From Deltaproteobacteria bacterium (GTDB lineage: Bacteria > Myxococcota_A > UBA9042 > PHBI01 > JACKFB01), in contig JACKFB010000006.1 of NCBI GenBank assembly GCA_020632695.1, positions 186,001 to 250,000 on the forward strand: 64,000 nucleotides of DNA. The letters run 5' to 3'. The notes under the pieces were generated by a model, which saw nothing but the letters and a program-made list of their open reading frames with translations, searched no databases and was not told where the DNA came from. A program made the translations under genes and the position numbers. Positions 1-9,106 of this stretch are shown piece after piece (the first letter of the stretch is position 1; each line of letters starts with the position of its first letter).

Positions 1-1
1 C

Positions 2-781
2 GACCCGGGCCGGCTCGAGCAGGTGGTGATGAACCTGGTCGTCAACGCCCGCGACGCCCTGCGACCCACCGGTGGACACATCGCCGTGCGCGTGGAGGGC
101 CGCGCGGACGAGCGGGCCGGCGACGCCTTCGCGGTGGTGCTCTCGGTGGAGGACGACGGGCCGGGCATCCCCGAGGCGGTGCGCGAGCGCCTCTTCGAGC
201 CCTTCTTCACGACCAAGGCGCCAGGGGAGGGCTCCGGGCTCGGCCTGGCCACGGTGCACTCGATCGTGAGCAGCGCGGGCGGCGACGTCAGGGCGCTGGC
301 GCGGCCCGAGGGGGGCACGCGCATGGAGGTGAGCCTGCCGGCGACCGAGGATCTGGAGGCCTGGGAGGACTCGGGGCCGCCGACGCGCCCGGCGCCGGCG
401 GTCGGCGGCGAGACCGTGCTGGTGGTCGACGACGAGCCGATGGTGCGCCGCGCGGTGCGGCGGATGCTGCGTCGCCACGGCTACGACGTGGTCGAGGCCG
501 CGGACGGGCTCCAGGCGCTGGCGCAGCTCGAGGCCGAGACGCCGGTCATCGCCCTGGTGCTCTCCGACGTCTCCATGCCGGCGCTGGGCGGGCGCGAGCT
601 GGCCCGGCGCGTGGCCGAGGCGGGTGCCGGCCCGCCGGTGGTGCTCATGAGCGCCTTCGAGCCGGCGACGGATGGCGGCTCCGGCGACGCGCCGGCGCTG
701 CTCCGCAAGCCGTTCACCGAGGACGCGCTGCGCGAGGTGCTGCGGCAGCACCTGGATCGCGACCCGCCACCTGGAGGATGA
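2..781 (+). CDS. Hybrid sensor histidine kinase, C-terminal part (HATPase + receiver); 5' end outside window
   Basis: The reading frame is open to the left edge, so the gene starts upstream. What remains is the ATP-binding half of a histidine kinase followed by a receiver domain. The N box (EQVVMNLVVNARDA) is at the very edge, then the G1 box (VEDDGPGIP), the F box (LFEPFFTTK) and the G2 box (GSGLGLATV). A C-terminal receiver follows with the acidic pair in VVDDEP, the phospho-acceptor Asp in LSDVSMP and the conserved Lys in RKPF. This order fits PAS-type hybrid kinases that autophosphorylate and pass phosphate to their own receiver. The sensor and dimerisation domains are not visible, so the signal is unknown. 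The aminopeptidase starts 40 bases downstream on the same strand. Confidence 0.9.
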   Translation, partial: DPGRLEQVVMNLVVNARDALRPTGGHIAVRVEGRADERAGDAFAVVLSVEDDGPGIPEAVRERLFEPFFTTKAPGEGSGLGLATVHSIVSSAGGDVRALARPEGGTRMEVSLPATEDLEAWEDSGPPTRPAPAVGGETVLVVDDEPMVRRAVRRMLRRHGYDVVEAADGLQALAQLEAETPVIALVLSDVSMPALGGRELARRVAEAGAGPPVVLMSAFEPATDGGSGDAPALLRKPFTEDALREVLRQHLDRDPPPGG

Positions 782-821
782 TGCGGCGCCGGCCGACGCG
801 CCGGAGACCGAGGAGAACCCA

Positions 822-2153
822 TTGAGTGACAGCGTCCTCCACCTCTCTCTCCACGCCCCGGGGGCCACGCTGCCCGCCGAGGGCCGCCCCATCGAGGCGA
901 TCGCCCCCACCCGCGCCACGCTCGCCTTCGACGGGTCCGCGGTGTCCCTGGCCGTGGTCCTGCCCGACCTCACCCGCGCAGAGCAGCGCTGGGCCACCGA
1001 TCAGGTCGTGCGCAAGGTCTGCGCGCTGGCGCCGGCGGAGCGCGTGATCGTCCACGCCGGCGAGGGGATCGACGATGACACGGCGCTGACGCTGACGCTG
1101 GACCGTCGCATCGCGGTCCCCGACACCCGCCTCGAGGGACGGCCTGCGCTCGAGGCGCGGCTGGACACGATCGCGTCGTCGATCGGCACCTACCGCCGCT
1201 GGGTGGACGAGGAGCCGACGGCGCGCACCAGCCTGGCCATCGCCGCCGACGTCCAGGCCTTCGGCGCCGGGCGCGACGACGTGGAGGTGACGGTGCTCGA
1301 GGAGGCCGCGCTCGAGGCGGAGGGCCTGCGCCTGCTCCTCGCGGTCGGAGGCGCCAGCCGGATCTCGCCTCCGCGGCTGGTCATCGCCCGCTACCTGCCC
1401 CAGGACCCGAGGCCCGCGCGCATGCTGGTCGGCAAGGGCATCACCTTCGACAGCGGCGGCATCAACGTCAAACCGTATGAGTCCTTCGTCAGCATGATGC
1501 GCAACGACATGGCCGGCGCCGCGCTGGCCTTCGCGATCTTCCAGACCATGGTCGAGGCCGGCGCCGACGAGCCGCTGACGCTGGTGCTGCCCACCTGCGA
1601 GAACCCCATCGGTGAGGAGGCCATGCGGCCGGGCAGCGTGGTCCAGAGCCACCGGGGCCTGAAGGTGCGCATCGATCACACCGACGCCGAGGGCCGCCTG
1701 GTGCTGGCCGACGGGCTCTCCTACGCCACGGCGCTCCATCCGCCCCGCGAGGTGTTCACCTTCGCCACGCTGACCACGGCGGCGCTCATCGCCTACGGGC
1801 CCTACGAGACGCCGGTGCACTTCGCCACCGCCGAGACCGAGCGCGCCCTGCGCGAGGCGTCCGCGGCCACGGGCGAGGACCTGAGCTTCTTCCCGGCGAG
1901 GCTGTGGCACCGCGAGGCCAACCGCGATCGCATCGCCGACATCAAGAACACCGGCCAGCTCCCGAGCCACGCGTCGCGCGGCGCCGGGTCGCGAAACGCA
2001 GGGCATTTCCTGCGCTTCTTCACGGACGCGCCGCTCACGCACCTCGACATCTTCGCGAGCACCTGGAACTGGGCGGGCGACGCGCCCGGGGCGGGCCCGG
2101 GGGCCACCGGGGCGCCGCTGCGCACGCTGCTGCGCGCCTGGGCTGGCCTGTGA
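822..2153 (+). CDS. M17-family leucyl aminopeptidase
   Basis: Zinc/manganese exopeptidase that removes N-terminal residues from peptides, probably cytoplasmic because no signal peptide is seen. The metal and catalytic motifs of family M17 are present: VGKGITFDSGG followed by the Lys of INVKP, the Asp of NDMAGAA and the DHTDAEGRL block carrying the DAEGR signature. At 443 aa it is slightly short for PepA, and the N-terminal regulatory domain is divergent. The frame is open further upstream, but the TTG at 822 is chosen because AGGAG lies at 811-815 with good spacing and the upstream codons overlap the kinase gene. It is followed by a CHAT/TPR gene 74 bases downstream on the same strand, so a shared role in peptide turnover is possible but inferred. 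Confidence 0.9.
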   Translation: MSDSVLHLSLHAPGATLPAEGRPIEAIAPTRATLAFDGSAVSLAVVLPDLTRAEQRWATDQVVRKVCALAPAERVIVHAGEGIDDDTALTLTLDRRIAVPDTRLEGRPALEARLDTIASSIGTYRRWVDEEPTARTSLAIAADVQAFGAGRDDVEVTVLEEAALEAEGLRLLLAVGGASRISPPRLVIARYLPQDPRPARMLVGKGITFDSGGINVKPYESFVSMMRNDMAGAALAFAIFQTMVEAGADEPLTLVLPTCENPIGEEAMRPGSVVQSHRGLKVRIDHTDAEGRLVLADGLSYATALHPPREVFTFATLTTAALIAYGPYETPVHFATAETERALREASAATGEDLSFFPARLWHREANRDRIADIKNTGQLPSHASRGAGSRNAGHFLRFFTDAPLTHLDIFASTWNWAGDAPGAGPGATGAPLRTLLRAWAGL

Positions 2154-2227
2154 GCACGGCGGATTCAGGGAACAAGCGGGGCGCTTCGCGTGTCGAGACA
2201 CGGGGATTGCCGAGGGGAGGGCGCAGG

Positions 2228-5200
2228 ATGAAGGGAGAGAGAGGCGTGGTGCGCGTGCTCGGGCCTTGGCGCGCCGCCGTGTGCGCGTTCCTGGTGATGG
2301 GCGCCGGGGCGGCCCGCGCGGGGGAGAACGCGCCGACGGTGCCGGTGGACGCGGGCGCGCGGGTGGTCAGCGTCGAGCAGAGCGGCGACACGATGCGCGT
2401 CGTGCTGGGACGCGGCGCCAGAGAGGGGCTGCGCGTCGGCATGGACGACCTGGTGTTGAGCCCGATGAGGCTGGCGCCGGGGGCCAAGACCACCACCGTG
2501 GACTTCAGCGTGCAGCTCGCGCGGGGCCGGGTCGTGGCCGTCGATGAGCACCAGGCCACGCTGGAGCTGCGGGCCATCGCCGGCGACATCGCGGTGGACA
2601 CCTACGTGGGCTACCTGGCCCAGACGCCGAGCGCCATCGCCACCGAGGATCTCCTGCGCATCACGGCGCTCGACATCGGGCTGCGCGGCCTCGACTCGCA
2701 GGACCGCATCGTGACCCTGGCGGAGCTGCTCGAGAGCCCGACTCCCGAGACCTTCACCGCGGCCATCGGGCGCCTGACCGACGAGGTGCACGCGCGCGCC
2801 GAGCAGGCGAAGACCGTGCGGACGCAGCGCATCGAGGGCGGGCGCTTCCACGGGATGGGCCTGGGCGAGGCCTTCGCCCGCACCACGCCGGACGACGTGG
2901 CCGACTTCATCACCTTCGCGGCCGAGTACCCTGGGAAGTACATCGGCCACACCTGGAAGCTGGTCGAGGTCTACGCCACGTGGCTGATCAACGAGTCACC
3001 ATCCGGCGATCGCTCGAAGCAGCTCGCGAAGCTGGCGCCGAAGATGCGTGAGGCCACGCAGCTCACCCGCGCTGGCCGCTTCGCCGATGCCGAGGCCATC
3101 TACCGCGCGATCATCGCCGAGATGCCCGACCACGAGGACGCGGCGGCGCGGCTGGCCGACATCTCGCGGCTCGAGACGCAGCGGCGGCGGCTGGAGGCGG
3201 ACCCCGACGACACGGCGACCCGCTGGAAGGTGTTCAAGGCGCTGTACGGCATGGACGCGGATGCGCTGGCGGCCAAGGAGCTGGAGCGGCTGCGGCCCAC
3301 CGGCTACGAGGCCGATCAGGTCGCGCGCTACAGCGCCTACCTCGCCGTGCGCGGGGACCGCTGGGACGAGGCGATAAGGGCCCTGGAGAAGCTGACCGCC
3401 GAGGCGCCCGACGACAAGCGACTGGCGGGGTGGCTGACCTACGCGCGAGCGCGGCGGCAGCTCGTCGACGGGGGCACGGCGGCCGACGCGCAGCTCCAGC
3501 TCGGCGCGCTCTTCGAGGAGCTGGAGGACGACGACAGCGCGCTGTCGCGCTACCACAAGGCCCTGGACGCGGCGACCACGCCCGAGCAGTTCCGGGCGGC
3601 CCGCGCCGGGCAGGAGCGGGTGACCCGGCGCAAGCAGATCCGCGGCATCCTCGAGTTCACCCGCAACTCGATCCGCGACCACGACCGCGAGGACGCCGAG
3701 AAGCGCATCGCCACGGTGTTCGAGCAGATGCGGGAGCTGGGCGACACGAAGTGGCTGGCCAAGACAGCCGAGGAGCTGGCGGACATCGCGCGGGACGTGA
3801 GCGAGGAGGAGCTGGCGCTCTCGCTGATGCGGTCGCGCCTCGAGGTGGAGCCGGAGAGCGCCGACGCGCACGGCGAGCTGGCCTGGGCGCTGCTGGTCTT
3901 CGGTCGCTACGAGGAGGCCGCGAAGGTGACGCGCGCGGGGCTGCGGGCGACGCCCAAGGACGGGTGGCTGCACCTCATCAACGCCTACCTCGCCCTCGCG
4001 GCCGACGACGTGGGCCGCGCCGAGCGGGAGGCGAAGGTCGCCGCCAAGGACCCGAACTACTCGTGGGCGCACCTGATGCTGGCGCGCACGGCGGCGGCGC
4101 GCGGGGCCTGGGAGCGGGCGGTGGCCTCGAGCGCGCGGGCGCTGGAGCTGAACGCCGACGCGGGCGAGATCCGGCGCGGCTATGCGGCCACACAGCGGGG
4201 CCGCGACGCCGCGGCGACCTTGAAGAAGAAGCGGGGCGATCCGGCGGCGTCGCTGGCCCTGGTCCGCTCGCTGGCCGACCTGGGGCTGGCGGGGCCGGCG
4301 AAGAAGGCGGCGGCCGCCATCCGCGACCCGGCGGCTCGCCGCGACGCGTACTGGGCGCTGGCGGACACGGACCAGGCCGCCGTGCCGTTGGCGGCGCGGC
4401 TGGAGGCGGGGCGGCTGGCGGCTCCGGAGCAGCCCATGCGGCAGCGGAGGCTGGCCATCCTGGAGGCGCGGGTGGCGCTGGAGGCGGCCCCCGACTCGCC
4501 TGAGCAGCGGCTGGCGCTGGCTCGCGCCTGGCTGGTGGACGACCAGCTCGACCGGGCGCGGGCGGTGCTCGCGCCGCTGCTGGTGGGCACGCCGTCGGAG
4601 GCAGCCGGGGACCTGGCCCAGGCCGCGCGCCTGTCGGAGGCTGCGGCCCACGACCTGCAGATCGCCATCGAGGCCGCAGGCCGACGCGAGCTGGACACGG
4701 AGGAGCGCCTGGCGCGCCGCGCGCTGGCGGTCTACGAGACCCTGGAGATCCCGAAGAAGATCGCGCTGGCGAAGCGCGTCATCGGCGGGGCCGTGGGCAC
4801 GCTCGGGCGCTACGAGGAGGCCGAGGAGGTCCTGGCGGAGGCGGTGCGCGCGTCGGAGGCTGACGGCGACCTGGTGGAGGCGTCGTGGGCCCGGCGCCAG
4901 TGGGCCAGCGTCCGCAGCAACCTGGGCGACCTTGGGGCCGAGGCCGAGGCGGTGAGGCAGCAGCTCGCCGTGTGTGCGGCGGCCGACGACGAGTGGTGCC
5001 TGCAGGGGGCGCAGGACGCCAAGGCCAGCATCGCGCTGAACGAGGGGCGCCTGGGCGACGCGGTGACCGAGGCGCGCGAGGCCGTGCGGCTGGCCGAGCG
5101 CACCGGCGCGGCCAATCTGGTGCGCACCAACCGGTTCCGGCTGGCCGACGCGCTCTACTCGGCGGGGCGCTTCAAGGAGTCCGAGCCCATCGTCACCGCC

Positions 5201-7297
5201 TTGCTGCGGGAGAGCCGAGAGGCCTTCGACGCCGAGAACGAGCGCTACGCCTTGCTGGTGCTGGGCGCCATCGCGATGAAGCAGGGCGACGGGCCGGCGG
5301 CGCGCAAGCGCTTCGTCGAGGTCTACGCGCTGGGCGAGCGCTCCGGTGAGACGGGCTGGCGTGCGCTGGCGCGGAAGCTCGAGGGGCAGGCGTGGCTGTC
5401 GGCCGATGGAAAGCCCGACCAGGCGGCGCCGGTGCTCGAGCAGGCGGTGGCGCTCTACGCCAGCCTCGACGACGACCTGGGCGAGGCCGACGCGCTGGGG
5501 CTCCTGGCCGCGGCCAGGGGCGAGCTCGGCGACGCCAAGGCGGCGCGCACGGCGCTGGGGCGCGCTACCGAGCTGGCGCGCAAGTTCGGCCGCGACCCGC
5601 TGGTGGCGTGGCTGCAAGCCGAGCTGTCGCGAGTGGAGCTGGGGGAGGGCGAGCTGGCCGCCGCGCGCACGGCCGCCGACGAGGCGGTGCGGATCGCCGG
5701 GAAGACCGACGACGACGCGCTGGGCTGGAAGGCGTGGCACGCGATGGCGCGGGTGCTGGAGGCCGCCGACGAGAAGGACGCCGCCGGCAAGGCCTTCGAC
5801 GAGGCGGTCGCGCGGCTCGGCCGTGCGCTGGTGGCGGCGGGGGACGAGGGGTCGCGCGCCGGATACCTGCGCTTCGGGCGGGCACGCTCGGTGTACCAGG
5901 ATGCCATCCAGCACTTCCTCGACGCGGGCGACCACCGGCGCGCGATGGAGCTCTTGGAGCTGTCGCGCGACGCCCAGCTCCGCGAGCTGATGGACCCGTC
6001 GCGCATCGACGCGCAGGACCCGACCCTGGGCGCCGGGCTGAGCCGCTACGAGTCGGCCAAGCACCGCGCGACGGCGGCACGCTCGCGCCTGGACGAGACG
6101 CTGGCCCGCCCGGCGGAGGAGCGCAGCGAGCAGCTCGTCGACGAGCTGACCCGGCAGGTCGCGCGCACCCGCGGCGAGCTCAACCAGGTGGTGGTCGGCT
6201 TGCGGGTGTCGAACCGGGTGCTCTTCATGGCGCTTGGCGTGGACCCGCAGAACCTGGTGCAGCGGAGGGCGTCGCTGCCGGAAGGGAGCCTCCTGCTGCA
6301 GTACTTCGTGTCCGACGCGGCCCTGCACCTCTTCGTCATCTCGCCCGAGCAGGCCGAGCCTGCCGTGTTTCGCGTGGACGTCCCCGCGGCCAGGCTGGAC
6401 GCGGCGGTGCAGGCGTACCGCGAGGCGCTGCTGAGCGAGCCCGACAAGGCCGACCGGATCTCGCGCGAGCTCTACGGCTGGCTGCTGCGGCCGCTCGAGG
6501 CCCAGCTCGACACGGCGAAGACGGTCATCATCATGCCCTTCGGCAGCCTCTACTATCTGCCCTTCCACGCGCTGCTCACCAGCCCCGAGGGGGCGCCGCG
6601 ACGCTACGCCATCGAGCGCTGGCGTATCGCGTACGAGACCTCGACCACCATCGAGCAGTTGCTCGCGCCGCCGGGCGCCGTCGCGCCGGGCCGCCTTCTG
6701 GCCTTCGCGAACCCTGACGGCTCGCTGCCGGGCGCGCGCGACGAGGTCGAGGCCATCGTCCGCAACGGCTTCCCCGACGGGCGGGTGCTCTTCGGCAGCC
6801 AGGCCACGCGCGCCGAGTTCCAGGAGCTGGCCGGGCAATACCGCATCGTGCACTTCGCGACCCACGGCGTGCTGGACGCCGACCCGCTGCGCACGCGCCT
6901 GGTGATGGCTGGCGAGCCGCTGACGGTGCACGACATCGCCGGCACCGCCGGGATGGCCGGCCGCAACGACCTGGTCGTGCTCTCGGCCTGCCAGACGGCG
7001 ATGGAGGCGGGGCGTACCACTGGCGACGAGCTGGTGAGCCTGGCCTTCGCCTTCGCGATGGCCGGTGCGCCGACCCTGGTGGCGAGCCTGTGGGATGTCG
7101 ACGACGAGGCGACCTCACTGCTGATGGAGCGACTCTACAAGCAGCTCACCCAGCCGGACACGGACAAGCTGGACGCGCTGCGGCAGGCGCAGATCCAGGT
7201 GCTGCGGATGGAGCGAGGCGGCGAGCGCGTCTTCGAGGAGCCTGCGTTCTGGGCGGCCTTCCAGCTCATGGGTGACTTCCGGCGCTCCGCGTTGTGA
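2228..7297 (+). CDS. Secreted TPR-repeat protein with C-terminal CHAT (caspase-like) domain
   Basis: A 1689-aa protein. The first ~30 residues form a signal peptide ending near ARAGE, so it is probably exported. Residues ~35-135 form a beta-rich domain with the GLRVGM and ARGRVVAV motifs, followed by a very long alpha-solenoid of TPR-like repeats (about 250-1300). The C-terminal ~350 residues are a CHAT domain: MPFGSLYYLPFHALL, HFATHG with the candidate catalytic His at 1546, and LSACQT with the candidate Cys at 1588, then the typical SLWDVDDEAT motif. CHAT domains are clan CD peptidases related to caspases and separase, and both catalytic residues are intact. ATG 2228 is preceded by GGAGGG at 2215-2220; the longer frame upstream would overlap the aminopeptidase. 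The stop overlaps the next start (GTGA). Its substrate is unknown. Confidence 0.88.
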   Translation: MKGERGVVRVLGPWRAAVCAFLVMGAGAARAGENAPTVPVDAGARVVSVEQSGDTMRVVLGRGAREGLRVGMDDLVLSPMRLAPGAKTTTVDFSVQLARGRVVAVDEHQATLELRAIAGDIAVDTYVGYLAQTPSAIATEDLLRITALDIGLRGLDSQDRIVTLAELLESPTPETFTAAIGRLTDEVHARAEQAKTVRTQRIEGGRFHGMGLGEAFARTTPDDVADFITFAAEYPGKYIGHTWKLVEVYATWLINESPSGDRSKQLAKLAPKMREATQLTRAGRFADAEAIYRAIIAEMPDHEDAAARLADISRLETQRRRLEADPDDTATRWKVFKALYGMDADALAAKELERLRPTGYEADQVARYSAYLAVRGDRWDEAIRALEKLTAEAPDDKRLAGWLTYARARRQLVDGGTAADAQLQLGALFEELEDDDSALSRYHKALDAATTPEQFRAARAGQERVTRRKQIRGILEFTRNSIRDHDREDAEKRIATVFEQMRELGDTKWLAKTAEELADIARDVSEEELALSLMRSRLEVEPESADAHGELAWALLVFGRYEEAAKVTRAGLRATPKDGWLHLINAYLALAADDVGRAEREAKVAAKDPNYSWAHLMLARTAAARGAWERAVASSARALELNADAGEIRRGYAATQRGRDAAATLKKKRGDPAASLALVRSLADLGLAGPAKKAAAAIRDPAARRDAYWALADTDQAAVPLAARLEAGRLAAPEQPMRQRRLAILEARVALEAAPDSPEQRLALARAWLVDDQLDRARAVLAPLLVGTPSEAAGDLAQAARLSEAAAHDLQIAIEAAGRRELDTEERLARRALAVYETLEIPKKIALAKRVIGGAVGTLGRYEEAEEVLAEAVRASEADGDLVEASWARRQWASVRSNLGDLGAEAEAVRQQLAVCAAADDEWCLQGAQDAKASIALNEGRLGDAVTEAREAVRLAERTGAANLVRTNRFRLADALYSAGRFKESEPIVTALLRESREAFDAENERYALLVLGAIAMKQGDGPAARKRFVEVYALGERSGETGWRALARKLEGQAWLSADGKPDQAAPVLEQAVALYASLDDDLGEADALGLLAAARGELGDAKAARTALGRATELARKFGRDPLVAWLQAELSRVELGEGELAAARTAADEAVRIAGKTDDDALGWKAWHAMARVLEAADEKDAAGKAFDEAVARLGRALVAAGDEGSRAGYLRFGRARSVYQDAIQHFLDAGDHRRAMELLELSRDAQLRELMDPSRIDAQDPTLGAGLSRYESAKHRATAARSRLDETLARPAEERSEQLVDELTRQVARTRGELNQVVVGLRVSNRVLFMALGVDPQNLVQRRASLPEGSLLLQYFVSDAALHLFVISPEQAEPAVFRVDVPAARLDAAVQAYREALLSEPDKADRISRELYGWLLRPLEAQLDTAKTVIIMPFGSLYYLPFHALLTSPEGAPRRYAIERWRIAYETSTTIEQLLAPPGAVAPGRLLAFANPDGSLPGARDEVEAIVRNGFPDGRVLFGSQATRAEFQELAGQYRIVHFATHGVLDADPLRTRLVMAGEPLTVHDIAGTAGMAGRNDLVVLSACQTAMEAGRTTGDELVSLAFAFAMAGAPTLVASLWDVDDEATSLLMERLYKQLTQPDTDKLDALRQAQIQVLRMERGGERVFEEPAFWAAFQLMGDFRRSAL

Positions 7298-7683
7298 GGA
7301 CGCACCGCGTGTTCGTGTACGGGTCGCTGATGGCGGGCCTCGAGCACCACGACGTGCTCGCCGGGGCTCGCGCGGAGGGGGCGGCCCGCACCCGTACGGC
7401 CTACCGCCTCTTCGCGGTCGACTACTACCCCGCGGCGGTGCCGGGGGGAGGCGGGCCGCTCGAGGGCGAGCTCTACCGCGTGGACGACGACACGCTGGCG
7501 GCCCTGGACGCCGTGGAGGACGCGCCGGAGCTCTTCGAGCGGGTCGTGACGGCGCTGGCGGACGGCAGCGAGGCCTTCATCTATGTTCTGCGCGAGGAGC
7601 GGCTGCCCCCGAGCGGCGCCGCGCGGCCGGTCCCGGGGGGATGCTGGCGGACCTGGCGGGAGGGCCAGGGGTCGGGGGGCTGA
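7294..7683 (+). CDS. Gamma-glutamylcyclotransferase-like (GGCT/AIG2 family) protein
   Basis: A 129-aa protein of the BtrG/GGCT fold. The N-terminal VFVYGSLM motif forms the substrate-binding loop of this family, and the Glu in LDAVEDAPELFER is a candidate for the catalytic acid region. Characterised members turn gamma-glutamyl amines or peptides into 5-oxoproline. The GTG start overlaps the stop of the CHAT gene by four bases (GTGA), which suggests translational coupling. The last ~25 residues are low-complexity and not part of the fold. Substrate specificity cannot be assigned from sequence; AIG2-like members of unknown substrate are the main alternative. Confidence 0.8.
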   Translation: MRTHRVFVYGSLMAGLEHHDVLAGARAEGAARTRTAYRLFAVDYYPAAVPGGGGPLEGELYRVDDDTLAALDAVEDAPELFERVVTALADGSEAFIYVLREERLPPSGAARPVPGGCWRTWREGQGSGG

Positions 7684-7707
7684 GCGGGGCGCGAGGCGTC
7701 CTCCTTC

Positions 7708-9093
7708 TCAACAGGCCCAGAGGCAGCCCAGATAGACCGGGAGCGCCAGCAGCATCACGGCCGCGGTGTAGCCGATGAGGTCGCGGGCGCGCAGCCCGGT
7801 GATGGCCAGCAGCGGCAGAGCCCAGAAGGGCTGCAGCATGTTGGTCCACTCGTCTCCGTAGGCGAAGGCCATCACGGCCTTGCCCAGGGGGACCCCGAGG
7901 CGCTCGGCCGACTGCACGACCAGCGGCCCCTGGATGGCCCACTGGCCGCCGCCCGACGGCACGAAGAGGTTGACCGCGCCCGCCGAGAGCATGGTCAGCG
8001 GGGCGAAGGTGGCGCCGTCCGCCACGGTGGCGATCGAGGTCGCCAGGCGGTCGATGAGGCCGGAGTGGACGAAGACGCCCATGATGCCGGCGTAGAGCGG
8101 GAACTGCAGGATGATGCCGGCGCAGCCGGTCGTCGCGTCGGTGATCGCGCGCAGGTAGGCCGCGGGGCTCCTGTGGAGCAGCAGGCCGAGGGCCAGGAAC
8201 GCCAGGTTGACGGCGTTGAGGTCGATGCGGCCGAGCCCGATGCGCCGCAGATAGAGCACGAGGTAGGCGATGGCGAGCCCGGCGAGCCCGGCGGCCAGCC
8301 ACCACGCGTCGTCCAGGACGTGGCGCTCGGCGCGCGGGTCGGGGGCGTCCGCAGCGCTGCGGACGCCGGGCAGGGAGCGGGGATCCACCTCGATGATCTC
8401 ACGCCCGTCGCGCGGGAGCATGCGGGTGAGGACCAGGGGGACCACGATGAGGAGCAGCGCGGTGACGCAGAGGTTGAGCGGGCTGGTGAGGGTGTCCTGG
8501 AGCGGGATGGGCGCCACGTCGGGGCGGCCCAGCAGGGAGGCCAGGTCCTTGGACTGGGTCACCGTGAGCGGCGCGGAGCCGGAGAGACCTCCGTGCCAGA
8601 CCATGAGGCCCGCGTATCCCGCCGCGCCCAGGAGCGGGTAGTGCACGCGCAGGCCGCGGCCGCGGGCCGCGACGGCCACGGAGCGAGCGGCCAGCGCCCC
8701 GACGATGAGGCCGAGTCCCCAATTGACCAGCGCCGCCAGCATGGCGACCAGTGCGGTGAGGGCCACGGCCTGGGCGGCGCTGCGGGGCAGGGCCGCGAGG
8801 CGGGCGATGAGGCGCTCCATCGGTGGCGAGCTGGCCAGGGCGTGGCCGGTGACCAGGATGAGGCACATCTGCATGGCGAAGGTGAGCAGGCGCCACAGGC
8901 CGACCTCTGACGGCAGCAGCGCGTCGCCGTCGAGGCGGCCGCCCCACAGGCCGACCAGGTCGAGCGGCGAGCGGTCCCCGAAGGCCCAGGCCAGCCCGAG
9001 GGAGACGAAGGTCAGGAGGATGGCGATGGCGAAGGGGTCGGGCACCACGCGCCCCGCAGCGCGCGAGAGGGCACGCCCGAGCGCGCGGATCAC
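7708..9093 (-). CDS. atoE: Short-chain fatty acid transporter, AtoE family
   Basis: A 461-aa polytopic membrane protein with about 11-12 hydrophobic segments. It begins with a short amphipathic stretch and the conserved PDPFAIAILLT helix seen in AtoE proteins, and carries the WHGGLSGSAPLT and FVPSGGGQWAIQGP motifs of this family, which import acetoacetate, butyrate and related short-chain acids. Length and motif order are normal. It lies 13 bases downstream of the ubiB-like gene on the same strand, so the two are probably co-transcribed. It converges on the GGCT gene, with only 24 bases between their stop codons. Confidence 0.88.
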   Translation of the reverse strand: MIRALGRALSRAAGRVVPDPFAIAILLTFVSLGLAWAFGDRSPLDLVGLWGGRLDGDALLPSEVGLWRLLTFAMQMCLILVTGHALASSPPMERLIARLAALPRSAAQAVALTALVAMLAALVNWGLGLIVGALAARSVAVAARGRGLRVHYPLLGAAGYAGLMVWHGGLSGSAPLTVTQSKDLASLLGRPDVAPIPLQDTLTSPLNLCVTALLLIVVPLVLTRMLPRDGREIIEVDPRSLPGVRSAADAPDPRAERHVLDDAWWLAAGLAGLAIAYLVLYLRRIGLGRIDLNAVNLAFLALGLLLHRSPAAYLRAITDATTGCAGIILQFPLYAGIMGVFVHSGLIDRLATSIATVADGATFAPLTMLSAGAVNLFVPSGGGQWAIQGPLVVQSAERLGVPLGKAVMAFAYGDEWTNMLQPFWALPLLAITGLRARDLIGYTAAVMLLALPVYLGCLWAC

Positions 9094-9106
9094 GGGCGCC
9101 TCGCCA

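Noticed and set aside
2996..6931. A 1311-codon open frame on the minus strand opposite the CHAT/TPR gene
   Set aside because: It is Arg/His/Leu-rich low-complexity sequence with no motifs. It is the antisense shadow of a real gene with clear domains, as expected in very GC-rich DNA.
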